From Silene conica (Eukaryota; Streptophyta; Magnoliopsida; Caryophyllales; Caryophyllaceae), in the NCBI GenBank assembly GCA_029255685.2, contig CM055313.2:48812079-48876078 (forward strand): DNA of 64,000 bases. The letters run 5' to 3'. How positions within the stretch are numbered: the first letter of the stretch is position 1; each line of letters begins with the position of its first letter. Of the stretch, positions 1 through 10,195 are shown piece by piece. The notes under the pieces were generated by a model, which saw nothing but the letters and a program-made list of their open reading frames with translations, was not told where the DNA came from and searched no databases. A program made the position numbers and the translations under genes.

Positions 1-573
1 TTATATTTAGAATTGCACTAATATGTTTGATATTGTTGTACTTGATGGAGTTAGTCTCATTAATTCTTTGATTTTGGACGGAATATAGAAAAATGACTAT
101 TTTAAACGAGATTTTTCTTACGATGAAGGAATAATGATTTGAATCATCTCTGTTTTTATTTCTGGATTATCATTCGGAAACAATCTCTATGTTTTGTTAA
201 TGCAACTGTAAAATTGAGTATCTCCGATCTCTTACATCATGGTTTATGGGAGTCATTCAGGTATAACGTAATATTGTACTTTTTCACATTAACGATGAGA
301 CTACCCGTGTCGTCTTCCTCCTTTGACTTCCCTAAGGACTTTTATTATCTTTACGTTTGTTTTGTCTTCAATTAATATTTAAGGTGTAAGAATGGATATC
401 TATTTTTAAACTATTTATTTATTTTATACATATATATTCACTTATTAAAACATTTCCATATTTATACAAAATATTTATATTTTTGAGTTAAAACTGTCAC
501 CTACATAATCCCTAATTTTTTTATACATAGATTCATATTATACCCGTGCATTTATGCACGGGTTACACACTAG
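1..573 (+). mobile_element. Helitron, 3' terminal fragment
   Basis: The stretch ends with a 9-bp stem hairpin (ACCCGTGCA, loop TTTA, TGCACGGGT, 542-563), then 10 nt finishing in CTAG at 570-573, followed by a host T. That is the classic Helitron 3' end (hairpin about 10 nt before CTRR, insertion between A and T). The intact copy of the target, at 8487-8488 in the 3' LTR of copia-1, is an AT dinucleotide, and the LTR sequence resumes exactly at T574. The 5' end and any Rep/helicase gene lie outside the window; no coding sequence is recognisable here. Very AT-rich, so no other feature can be supported in it. Confidence 0.8.
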
Positions 574-1116
574 TTATTAATGTATCGACTGCACATTGTG
601 ACGAAGTAATACATTAGTATCTGATAACATGTATACGATTTATAATTGTAACCCGCGGATTACATTTTAGCATTAGGGTCGAATCACGCATTAGAATAAG
701 GTGAGAGTGGAAAGCCTACTCTCACCCTATAATATTTTTCGGCCGAGTAGGGTTACAAAAGGAGAGGAATTCTCCTTTTGTCAGATGACTGGAATTCATA
801 TACTGATAAACTAGGGTTTTGAGAGCATCCTTTTCTCAAAAACCTAGATCTCACATCAAAACTCACAAAAGCTCTCCCCATATTGCAAGGCAATTGGAGA
901 GTATTTCTAGCACACGCGACATCATCTCAGACGGATCTTGGGTGCAAGTTATAGGAGGGAATCTCTGTTGATTCATGTTCTTAGGCCTTTTGCGCTAGGA
1001 CCTAAGGTTGTGCATCTATACTTTTCGTTTCATGTTTTTCTTTTTATGGATATTCATATGTAAAATTTCGTTATAATCCTGTAATTTTAAGGGTGAATAT
1101 ACGGAAAATCCCCACA
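574..1116 (+). repeat. copia-1 5' LTR, 3' half only
   Basis: Aligns base for base with 8488-9031 of the 3' LTR with scattered substitutions. It ends in CCCCACA at 1116, two bases before the primer-binding site. The missing first half was displaced by the Helitron insertion. Confidence 0.9.
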
Positions 1117-1118
1117 AG

Positions 1119-1130
1119 TGGTATCAGAGC
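1119..1130 (+). other. copia-1 primer-binding site
   Basis: TGGTATCAGAGC, the standard 12-nt complement to the 3' end of plant initiator methionine tRNA, lies two bases after the 5' LTR end. Confidence 0.9.
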
Positions 1131-1385
1131 GAGCCCACGAAACTTTTACTATTGTGATTTTCATAAGATGTTTTAAATCGGATTTTTTTAATCAGTTTCA
1201 TGCTTCGGCCGTGTGCCTTTTCTGAGAAATCGATCTTGTTTTTCGATTTTGATTTGCATATTGTTGATTAATCGATATTTTTAGCAATATGTGAATCATT
1301 TATTGTTGTTTATTGTTGATTTACACGGATTAAATCAAGAATAAATACAAGTTTTGATTTTAAAAAGTGCAGCGTATTTTGGATT

Positions 1386-1417
1386 CTACGAACGAGCGTA
1401 TTATTACTCGTTCGTAG
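1386..1417. repeat. perfect 11-bp inverted repeat in copia-1 leader
   Basis: CTACGAACGAG at 1386-1396 and its exact reverse complement CTCGTTCGTAG at 1407-1417, with a 10-nt loop. It could form a stable hairpin in leader RNA. Arm starts are 21 bp apart, the same offset as the palindrome pairs just downstream. No matching hairpin was seen in the copia-2 leader. Confidence 0.8.
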
Positions 1418-1437
1418 TCTTCCTCTGCAACCCGTCA

Positions 1438-1807
1438 CTCGATCGAGTACGATTTGGCTCGATCGAGCAGTTATTGCGGCCACCCGTCACTCGATCGAGT
1501 ACTTTTTGGCTCGATCGAGCTGTTTTTGCTTCCAACCCATCACTCGATCGAGCCTTGCTGTACTCGATCGAGTGACACTGTTACTCGAGCGAGTACGCTT
1601 TGGCTCGATCGAGCATTTTTCTGGAAATTTTTCTTTTTCTGAAAATTTTGGTTTTCTGGCAGATTGTTTTGACTCGATCGAGTACCGCTGTTACTCGATC
1701 GAGCAAACGCGTCATTGTTTTGATACTCGATCGAGCAAACTCGTCTCTGCCAGTGCCGTTTTATCCGTCAAGGTTAGTCGATCGAGTACCCTAGTGACTT
1801 GATCGAG
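1438..1807. repeat. array of 13 CTCGATCGAG palindromes in copia-1 leader
   Basis: Ten exact copies of the 10-bp palindrome CTCGATCGAG start at 1438, 1458, 1490, 1510, 1543, 1563, 1604, 1673, 1694 and 1726; one-base variants start at 1584, 1777 and 1798. Most form pairs with starts 20 or 21 bp apart, and the first pairs recur every 52-53 bp. The array lies between the primer-binding site and gag. Small ORFs read through it only because the repeat lacks stops in some frames; I do not regard them as genes. Confidence 0.9.
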
Positions 1808-3132
1808 CAACCCTGTTTGGTAGTATTTCGAAAATAAAAAAAAAAATTTGTTTTCTTTTGGCCCATGGTAATATACTATATACGGATATAGTGTTTTAAC
1901 ATTTGTGAAACGGTTCACACTCAATAGATACATATTATTTTAAAGCGGTTTAAAATGATGGATTATAAGTTTATTAAGATTAATGTGAATAAAACGGTTT
2001 AATCACATAATTTTAGTCACGTAAGGTGGTTTGGTAAAATTTATTAAACATAATTACAGAATTATGTCACCAATGAATTTGTTTTAGTTGATGCATTTTA
2101 TTTATCGTATGATGAATGTTATTGAATGTCTTTATAAGGTATTTAATTTTTACAAACGGTTGTAACTTAGTGTGGCCTTAGTAGATTGTGTTTCCGAAAT
2201 GATGGAACATAGTCTTGGTTGTATTTTTTGAGATCTCGTATCTCCGTTTTGTTTTTCCCCTTGTAATTACTTTTGTTTGTAAATTAGAATGTAAAATAGG
2301 TTTATATTTGTAATTTCGAGAAGACCAAAGATGGAGACCGGATGCTCACTCCCGCTGCAAAGACCAAGATGGAACATCAAGACAAGCTTCTCGGGTCCAA
2401 CGGTGGATTCCAAAGTTGTTTTAATGTTTATTTTGGTAGGATAGGCCACACTAGGACATTTATTTACGTTTCTTGCTTTCTTTTATGCTTTCATCGGTTA
2501 TAGTTTGCATCATATTCCGCCTAAAACCAAACCACCTATAACATGCCTTAAAACTGATTCATGTAGAGGTTACGTGTTAGTTTTCGATGACATACAGATG
2601 TCAATTGTCTATCATTAAGCCATCACTTAACTTTATTTATTCACGCAAATGCTAGATTTTAGTTCACTTAAAATGAATAAAAACAAGTTGATGGGGTCTT
2701 CCTCGTATAACCAAAAATTGAGATTAGTCTTTATAAATAAGACTCCCATGAATCCGTTCTTCGTCGGTAGGCATACTATGACCCCTTCTATGTTGGTAAA
2801 GTGAGAACAGATGATTTATTTTATCTCAACATCGTAGTCACTATATACTATCTAGTGACTATGATGGACTAAAAGATGAGATTTACGGAAATCTATCGAC
2901 CAAGAGTTCTAACGGTAGAACTAGCCAAGCGGTTGGCTTATCAATTTACGGAAATTGAGTCTTGGGATCGTTTATATAATTCTTGAGGGAGATCAATTAT
3001 ATAAATGCTTGAGTCTACGAGTTTAAATTCAATTTAAAATAGAGTTAAATCACAACGACGAGTTGCTTATATCGTTTTGTTTTTATCTTCTTTTCAGTGT
3101 AGAACACGTACAACTTAAACTGCTAATAACAA
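1808..3132 (+). other. copia-1 leader, rest, non-coding
   Basis: Untranslated leader between the palindrome array and gag. It aligns with 60915-62222 of copia-2. No gene is supported. A pyrimidine run ending in AG (about 3091-3098) precedes the gag start by some 35 bp in both copies and resembles a splice acceptor, but no matching donor is established. Confidence 0.7.
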
Positions 3133-4035
3133 ATGGCTGGTAACGACCCAATGCCAAGTGCCACGCTAGCACGAGAATCCTGGCTTAAAGACTTCATGGA
3201 CTCCATGAATCAGTCTACTAGACTGAAGAATGATGGGTCAAACTTCTCGGACTGGGAGGCAGCATTACGGAATGCTGCTATTGCTGACGGAAAGCTCAAG
3301 TACTTGACTGAGCCTATTCCGGCACACCCAGGAACTGCGGCTAGAGCTGCCGAAGTTCGCGCTCATAGCGACTTCGTCATGGAAGCGGGTGCGATAAAGA
3401 ACGTACTTATATATGCAATGGAATCCAATTTGTAAAGACGCTTCATTTCCCATGGTGCAAACAAGATTTTCACCACGCTCACAAATGAATTCTCGAAAGC
3501 TCCGAGAATCCTTTCATATGAGCAGACCTGTCGCTTCTTTTAAGCGAAACTCTAGAAGGGCCAAGCTGCTAGCCCACATATTCTCAACATGATTGAGAAT
3601 ATCGAGAAACTGGAGACCTTAAACTGCAAGATCAGTGAGAACATAATCGTGGATCGAATGCTTCATTCACTTCATGAAGGGTTCGCCCTCTTTAGGGCCA
3701 ACTATTACATGAATGACATGAAGAAGACTCCTCATGAGCTCCACTCACTTCTCGTACAGACCGAGAAAGATCTGAAATTGAGTGGAAGCGCGAAGTAGGA
3801 TGTTCTCATGATCTCCAATAAAGGTAAAGGTAAGGGGAAAGTTCAAGGCGACCTAGCGGTAGGTAAGCCAAAGTTCAAGAAGTCAGGATTTGCTAAGAGT
3901 GGGCCCGGTGAGTCGAGCAACTCACAGGGTAAGACAAAGAGCAAGGATACAAGCATGGAATGCCACCATTGGCACAAGACTGGTTGGAGGCGCACGTGCC
4001 CCGTGTATTGCGAGGAGATTAAGGCAGGTCGCGTT
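3133..4035 (+). pseudogene. copia-1 gag pseudogene
   Basis: Starts at the same ATG context as the intact copia-2 gag and begins with residues typical of copia capsid (WLKDFMDSMNQS, then SNFSDWEAALRNAA). In-frame stops occur at 3433-3435, 3541-3543, 3553-3555 and 3796-3798; each matches a sense codon in copia-2. The nucleocapsid knuckle is damaged: the second Cys is Trp and the Gly-His step has lost a residue (CHHWHKTGWRRTC), so zinc binding would fail. Gag would form the virus-like particle that packages element RNA; this copy cannot. Confidence 0.9.
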
Positions 4036-5652
4036 ACTCCTGTTGGTATGTTTTCTTCATCTTTTATTCACATGATTGAGATTAACCATGCAAGTTACGG
4101 AACTTGGGTATTAGATACTGGTTGTGGTTCTCATCTGTGTAATCATGTGCAGGGCCTCCGAAACCTCGAGCCCCTCGTAAAGGGTGAGGTTGACCTGCGT
4201 GTCCGGAATGGAGCAAGAGTTGCTGCAGTCTCGAGGGGAACATATGTGATCCAGCTTCGTAGTGGATTTGAGTTATCGTTGACTGTTATTATGTTCCCAG
4301 TTTATCAATAAACATTATTTCTGTTTCTGCACTTGACAAACTTGGATTTTCATTTGTAATAGAGAATAATAGCTGTATTTTCTCATTACACGATATGATT
4401 TATGGCAAGGCAGTTTCCATGAATGGAATTTATGTTTTAGATGAAACCACAGAAATATTACACGTGAATAAAAACAAGTTAAAGGTTGGTGACAAAGATC
4501 AAACCTACCTATGGCACTACCGTATGGGACATATAAATGAGAAACGCGTAAAACAGCTCATCCAGAATGGAGCTATCTCGGCCTTTGATTTCGAGTTATA
4601 TGGCACGTGTGAATCATGTCTCATCGGTAAGATGACTCGTATTTCCTTTAAAGGTGTTGGAATGCGCGCTGCCGACCTATTAGGACTCATACACACGGAT
4701 GTATGTGGCCCTATGTCGATCAACGCACGAGAAGGCTATAGGTATTTCATCCCTTTCACGGATGATTTGAGTAGATATGGCTATGTCTACTTAATGAAAC
4801 ATAAAAGAATACCGGAATCGGGTACAAAGCCAACTGGGTAGAAAGATTAAAACACTACGATCCGATCGTGGTGGCGAGTATCTTTCTAATGAGTTTGATC
4901 AACACCTTAACGACTGTGGCATCGTTCTACAATTGACTCCACCTAGAACACCACAATTAAATGGTGTGTCGGAACGGAGAAATCGAACACTACTTGATAT
5001 GGTTCGATCCATGATGAGTTACACCGTCGTGCCTGATTCATTATGGGGCTATGCTCTTTTGTCAGCCGCTGTAATACTTAACTGAAGTCCGTCTAAAGCT
5101 GTTGACAGGACTCCATACGAGTTATTGAAGGGAACTGTCCCTAACTTGTCCTTTATTCGGGTTCGGGGCTGCGAAGCTTATGTCAAATGGAGACACGAGG
5201 ACAAGCTCGACCCACGATCGGTCAAGACATACTTTATAGGTTCTCCAAAAGGAACTTTTGGTCATTACTTCTACTCGCCAACCGAACAACGTGTTTTTGT
5301 TGCGGCTAGTGCGACGTTCTTAGAGAAAGAATTTCTCGAGAACAAGTCGAGTAATAGAACCTTCGATCTGTCGGAGATTCAAGAACCAACTACCGAGCAA
5401 CCATTGGAGGAAGCACTTCCTTCAACCTCGGTTGCGGTAGATATTCCTGAGGAACCTAGGAGGTCGGGAATAGTCTCTATTCCTCCGGACAGATACATTG
5501 GTATGGTCGAGGAACATGACATAGATGACATCTTACTCCTAGAGGGTAATAAACGCACAGCCTATAAAGGTGCCCTGACTTGTTCCGACTCAAAGCTATG
5601 GCTAGAAGCCATGCAATCCGAGATGATGTCCATGTATGAGAACAACGTGTGA
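4036..5652 (+). pseudogene. copia-1 protease-integrase pseudogene
   Basis: The protease active-site motif WVLDTGCGSHLCNH is at about 4105-4145. A frame change near 4270 ends that frame at 4309-4311. Integrase follows: zinc-finger relic (YRMGHINEKRVK ... CESCLIGKM, 4522-4635) and the first catalytic Asp in HTDVCGP (about 4690). Relative to copia-2 about 21 bp are lost near 4808-4815, and stops occur after that, including a TGA at about 5083 and at 5650-5652. The 5125-5649 stretch encodes the integrase C-terminal region and linker. Integrase would insert the cDNA; this copy is dead. Confidence 0.9.
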
Positions 5653-7125
5653 GATCTTGTGGACCTATCTGCAAAGGTACGCCCCCTTCAATGCAAATGG
5701 CTTTACAAGATAAAGCATGTCGTGGAAGGACAACAAGTTATTCACAAGGCACGACTAGTTGCTAAAGGTTTCACCCATGTGCCAAGCTTGCACTACGATG
5801 AAATCTTTGCGCCCGTAGTCATGCTACGTTCCATTCAGATTATCTTAGAGATTGTCGCATTTCATGACTATGAAATCTTGCAGATGGATGTTAAAACCGC
5901 CTTCTTAAACGGTTATTTGGAGGAAGAGTTATACATGGTACAACCCGAAAGTTTTATTGATCCTGAACATCCTAAGAAGGTTTGCAAGCACAAGCGTTCC
6001 ATTTATGGACTTAAGCAACCATCATGGAGTTGGAATCATCGTTTTGACCAAGTGATAAAAGAGAATGGTTTCATTCGATCAGCCGAGGAACCATGTCTAT
6101 ATATCAAGTCGAGTGGGAGCAAGATTGTCTTCCTAGTATTGTGTGTCGATGACATACTCCTGATTGGGAATGACATACCTCTCTTATCTTCGGTTAAAGC
6201 ATGGTTGAAAAACCATTTCCAGATGAAAGATCTGGGAGAGGCACAAAGAATTTTGGGCATCCGTATCTACAGGGATAGATCACGACGGATGTTGTCCCTC
6301 AGTCAGGAGTCTTACATAGATAGGATTCTAGAGAGATTCAGCATGACGAACTCCAAGAAAGGGTTCCTTGCTATGACTACTGGGCTTCACTTGAGCAAGT
6401 CTCAAGAAGCTAAGACATCGGAAGAAGAAGAGCGCATAAGTCAGATTCCTTACGCTTCAGCTATAGGATCGATCATGTATGCCATGATATGCACACGTCC
6501 AGACGTTGCATATGCATTGAGTATGACAAGTCGATTCCAAGCACATCCAAGTGAACAACACTGGATGGCCGTGAAAAACATTCTTAAGTACCTACGGAGG
6601 ACTAGAGATTGGAGATTGACTTATGGAGGTGACACGAAGCTCTGCACCACTGGTTACGCAGATGCTAGTTTCCAAACGGATCGAGACGACTCGAAATCTC
6701 AGTCTTCATTCGTTTTTACTCTTAATGGCGCTGCTGGCAGCTGGAAAAGTTCTAAACAAAGTGTTATAGCAGATTCTACAACAAAGTCAGAGTACTATTC
6801 CGCTTCGGAAGCAGCTAAGGAAGCAATATGGATGCGTCAATTCTTACAAGGACTATCAATAGTGCCTAGTTCGAATGACCCGATCACCGTTTATTGTGAC
6901 AAAAAAGGTGCCATGTTCCAAGCTAAGGAGCCTACGTCTAGTAACAAGTCTAGACATGTAAAACGGAAAGCTCATCTAATCAGAGATTACGTGGAGCAAA
7001 AGGAGATATTTATTGATAAGATCGCTACGGATGACAACATAGCAGATCCTCTCACTAAAGCATTACGACGTGATAAGCATGAAGGGCACGTTAATTCCAT
7101 GGGACTTAAACGTGTTCCTGAGTAG
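5653..7125 (+). pseudogene. copia-1 reverse transcriptase-RNase H, open but detached
   Basis: About 490 codons without a stop. Reverse transcriptase: KARLVAKGF, DVKTAFLNGYLEEELYM (first catalytic Asp) and LCVDDILLIGND (the Y-V-D-D box reads C-V-D-D). RNase H: YADASFQTDRDDSKS, then SEYYSASEAAKEA and VYCDKKGA, with a C-terminal RHVKRKAHLIRDYV segment as in copia RNase H. Ends at the TAG of 7123-7125. It has no start codon or intact upstream gag-protease-integrase, so it would not be made as a polyprotein. Domain order after integrase fixes the element as Ty1/copia. Confidence 0.9.
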
Positions 7126-7985
7126 TAGTACTCTTTTATGAATTAGATTCATTTTCTTGTGTACTCTATTACCACCTCATCGTTATGATATTTTATGTTT
7201 TGTTTTTCATGTGGAATTGTACGACAATTTTGAACACCACAAAGTGAACTGATTAACATTACATCGTTTTTGGTCCTTGATTACCCACTTGAGCTGATAA
7301 CTCAGGTAATCATTTTGTGACGTTGGTTGATGGTGGGTTCAACGAGCCATAAGTCAAACAGTTGACTGACCAATCACAAAGGCGCGTTATACGGATATCT
7401 CGTAGGACACAATGTGACAACGTTATGGAGTCCTAAATGTTTTATAACATTAGGTGCTAGGTCGTGGATAGGACCTCCATAGTGTTCCTTAGAGTCGATT
7501 CTTTTGACTTTCAACTGTCTCTTGAGATTAAGGCAGATTTTGGGTAACTTTGGTTTCTTTCCCACGGTCTTCCGTAACAGGGGCCAAGAGGATTTTCACT
7601 GGGTTATTTCATGCTGCGCTTACATCTGCAGGATTCGAGTTGAGGGAAATATCCAAACCCTTATCATGATTTTATCATTTCTCAGGGCCACTCGAGGAGT
7701 AGTAACTGAAATGCATGGCCATGCTCGAATACAGATTCGTTTTATCAGTTAAGTTACTCTCTAGTCGGGGAAACCACTCTTGATACAGATCACTTGCAGA
7801 ATACGACCTTTGCGAATACGGATTTGCAAATTGTTTTACATTGAGTGGGAGAAATTTTAAAAGGATAAGAATCGGTTATCGCCACTACACTTGTACGGAC
7901 AAGTGAGAGTTTGTTGGAGCTGGTGTCCTCCACATGTAGTGTGATAACGTCATTGCACATACACTTGTACGGACAAGTGGGAGAT
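7126..7985 (+). other. copia-1 3' UTR with duplicated polypurine tract
   Basis: Non-coding tail between pol and the 3' LTR. A 74-bp direct duplication (7887-7960 and from 7961 on) covers the purine tract and the first about 20 bases of the LTR, so there is a decoy tract and LTR start (TGTTGGAGC at 7912) ahead of the real one (AAGTGGGAGAT then TGTTGGGGC at 7986). The ORF at 7504-7752 has no recognisable content. Confidence 0.8.
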
Positions 7986-9031
7986 TGTTGGGGCTGGTGT
8001 CCTTGACAGTTAGTACAATGACTTATTAAATCTCTTAAAGGATCACAAGGGCATATTGTACTTCAGTATTATTATCAGTTGATCCACGTTTACCGATAAC
8101 GGTTGGCTTGCTAGATAAGTTTGACGTTACTGTCATACGGATGGCGGTGATCAACTGGTCCCTATAAGTCACACCTATAGGACACGTTTGAGAGATGTGA
8201 AGGTATGAAAATAAAGTCGCATTTATGCCGAATACGACTAAACAGTTAGTCAGAGGTATTGACTATAAAATTAGTCAATGAGATGTTGAGATAATTATTT
8301 AATACGGATTAAATAATTTTAGCTAATACGAATTACATGATTAACTCGTAAATTAAATATAAACGGTTATATTTAATTAAATGTATAAAATGGGAGCTTT
8401 GACGAATTAAATGTTTAATTCATATATTAATATAAGAAGTTATATTAATTAAGCTAACTATACAATATCGTCATTTTTATCAGACCATTATTAATGTATT
8501 GACTGCACTTTGTGACGAAGTAATACATTAGTATCTGATAACATGTATACGATTTATAATTGTAACCCGCGGATTACATTTTACCATTAGGGTCGAATCA
8601 CGCATTAGAATAAGGTGAGAGTGGAAAGCCCACTCTCACCCTATAATAGTTTTCGGCCGAGTAGGGTTACAAAAGGAGAGGAATTCTCCTTTTGTCAGAT
8701 GACCAGAATTCATATACTGATAAACTAGGGTTTGAGAGCATACTTCTTCCAAAAACCTAGATATCACATCAAAACTCACAAAAGCTCTCCCCATATTGCA
8801 AGGCAATTGGATAGTATTTCTAGCACACGCGACATCATCTCAGACGGATCTTGGGTGCAAGTTATAGGAGGGAATCTCTGTTGATTCCTGTTCTTAGGCC
8901 TTTTGCACTAGGACTAAAGGTTGTGCATCTATACTTTTCGTTTCATGTTTTTCTTTTTATGACGATATTCACATGTAAAATTTCGTTATAATCCTGTAAT
9001 TTTAAGGGTGAATATACGAAAATTCCCCACA
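7986..9031 (+). repeat. copia-1 3' LTR
   Basis: Complete LTR of 1046 bp, TGTTGGGGC...CCCCACA, directly after the polypurine tract. Same family as the 5' LTR of copia-2 (59594-60577) and the solo LTR at 20408-21404. Confidence 0.9.
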
Positions 9032-10169
9032 GATACATGGACTAGTTGTCATATATGGGGATATGTCTTAAGTTGACCTCTAAGCCCTATATGTGCTTTC
9101 TTGTCATGTTTGAGAAATGCCTTAAGTTGGCCTCTCAGCTCAGACATGTTTTATGTGATCGTGTCAGGACATGCCTTAAGTTGGCCTCTGGGTCTTACAA
9201 GTAGAGTAGTTGTACAACGGGGTAGCTAGGGTGTTGATACCCTGCCTGGAGTACAGTTGTTGATGCTAGAATATGCGTTAAGTTAGCGTCTAAGTCTAGT
9301 GTCTTGTGATGTAGTAAAGGGGTATGCCTTAAGTTGGCCTCTGAGTCCTTTATTTACTGAGTGAATTGGATGTTAGTCTATGCCTTAAGTTGGCATTTGA
9401 GTCTAGTGTCTTGTTGATTAGCAAGGAGTATGCCTTAAGTTAACCGCTGAACCTTCATAGTTAGTGAATGTGATTGTGAATATATGTTATGTTAGGTTAT
9501 GTCTTAAGTTGACCGCTGAACCTTCATAGTTAGTGAATGTGATTGTGAATATATGCTATGTTATGTTATGTCTTAAGTTGACCGCTGAACCTTAATAGGT
9601 AATGAAAGTGATGGTGAATATGCTATGGTATGCTTATATGGATTATATATATGAGTAAGGCATTTTGGCATGTTGTATTTGAGGAAGTGAATGTAAGATG
9701 ATGATTATGATTAACGTATTTCAAATATTGAGGATTATGTTGGAATATATGAGTTTGAGGACATGCATGTATATATGTATTGTGTGTTTGTGGCAACAAG
9801 TGGCTAGGAGCATCACTAGTCACTCCCCACTGATTGTGGCGCACATGTTTCATGTGTGTAGGTTGGTGATTACTATTGTTGTACAGGGGTTTGCATGAGG
9901 CTAGCGAGCGATGATCCTTCATCGATGACATTACCTATTTCGTTAGCTAGACTATCTTTTTGATACAGTTTTGTGCCTGTAGGGATATGCTATCCCGGGC
10001 TGTGATTTTGTACTTAATACTTAATTATGTTTCTCTTTATTTCCGCATTTCAGTTATGTAATAATTTCACCTCGCATGTTAGTTATATTTTCTTAAAAGG
10101 TTTAAATTCCGCTGCATTTTTGGTACTTTGTATGTTTATTTTTCCACTGTCGCGAGGTGGGGTTTTACA
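9032..10169 (+). repeat. 3' part of a long gypsy-type LTR
   Basis: Contains nine degenerate copies of a unit around ATGCCTTAAGTTGGCCTCTG between about 9064 and 9590, then a conserved tail (GCTAGCGAGC at 9900-9909, a TATCCCGGGC box near 9990) ending GGGGTTTTACA at 10169. The same units and tail occur in reverse in the 3.1-kb LTR at 53352-56439 and in the fragment at 52657-53022. The family is probably Ty3/gypsy of the long-LTR chromovirus kind, judged only from LTR character. Small ORFs here are chance. Confidence 0.65.
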
Positions 10170-10183
10170 TGATTTATAACAAG

Positions 10184-10195
10184 TGGTATCAGAGC
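10184..10195 (+). other. copia-3 primer-binding site
   Basis: TGGTATCAGAGC, initiator-Met tRNA type, 14 bp after the end of the gypsy-type LTR at 10169. Confidence 0.85.

Larger units (their letters stand above)
574..9031 (+). mobile_element. copia-1: Ty1/copia LTR retrotransposon, decayed
   Basis: LTR, primer-binding site, leader, gag-pol relic, polypurine tract and 3' LTR occur in the order expected for Ty1/copia (integrase before reverse transcriptase). The 5' LTR is cut by the Helitron, so about half of it survives. The coding region carries many stops and indels compared with copia-2 at the other end of the window, to which it is clearly homologous throughout LTR, leader and gag. The element sits in a long gypsy-type LTR (9032-10169); the expected 5-bp TSD after the 3' LTR would be GATAC (9032-9036), but its partner is outside the window. 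Confidence 0.9.

Noticed and set aside
1119..1130. tRNA-Met gene
   Set aside because: Only a 12-nt primer-binding complement; no cloverleaf around it or at 10184, 18075 and 60580.
1354..1802. Four overlapping plus-strand ORFs
   Set aside because: They read through the CTCGATCGAG array in different frames; repeat-derived peptides, no homology to copia proteins, located in the leader.
1438..1807. CRISPR-like array
   Set aside because: Units are 10 bp and palindromic with 10-11 bp spacers inside a plant retrotransposon leader; no cas genes and wrong dimensions.
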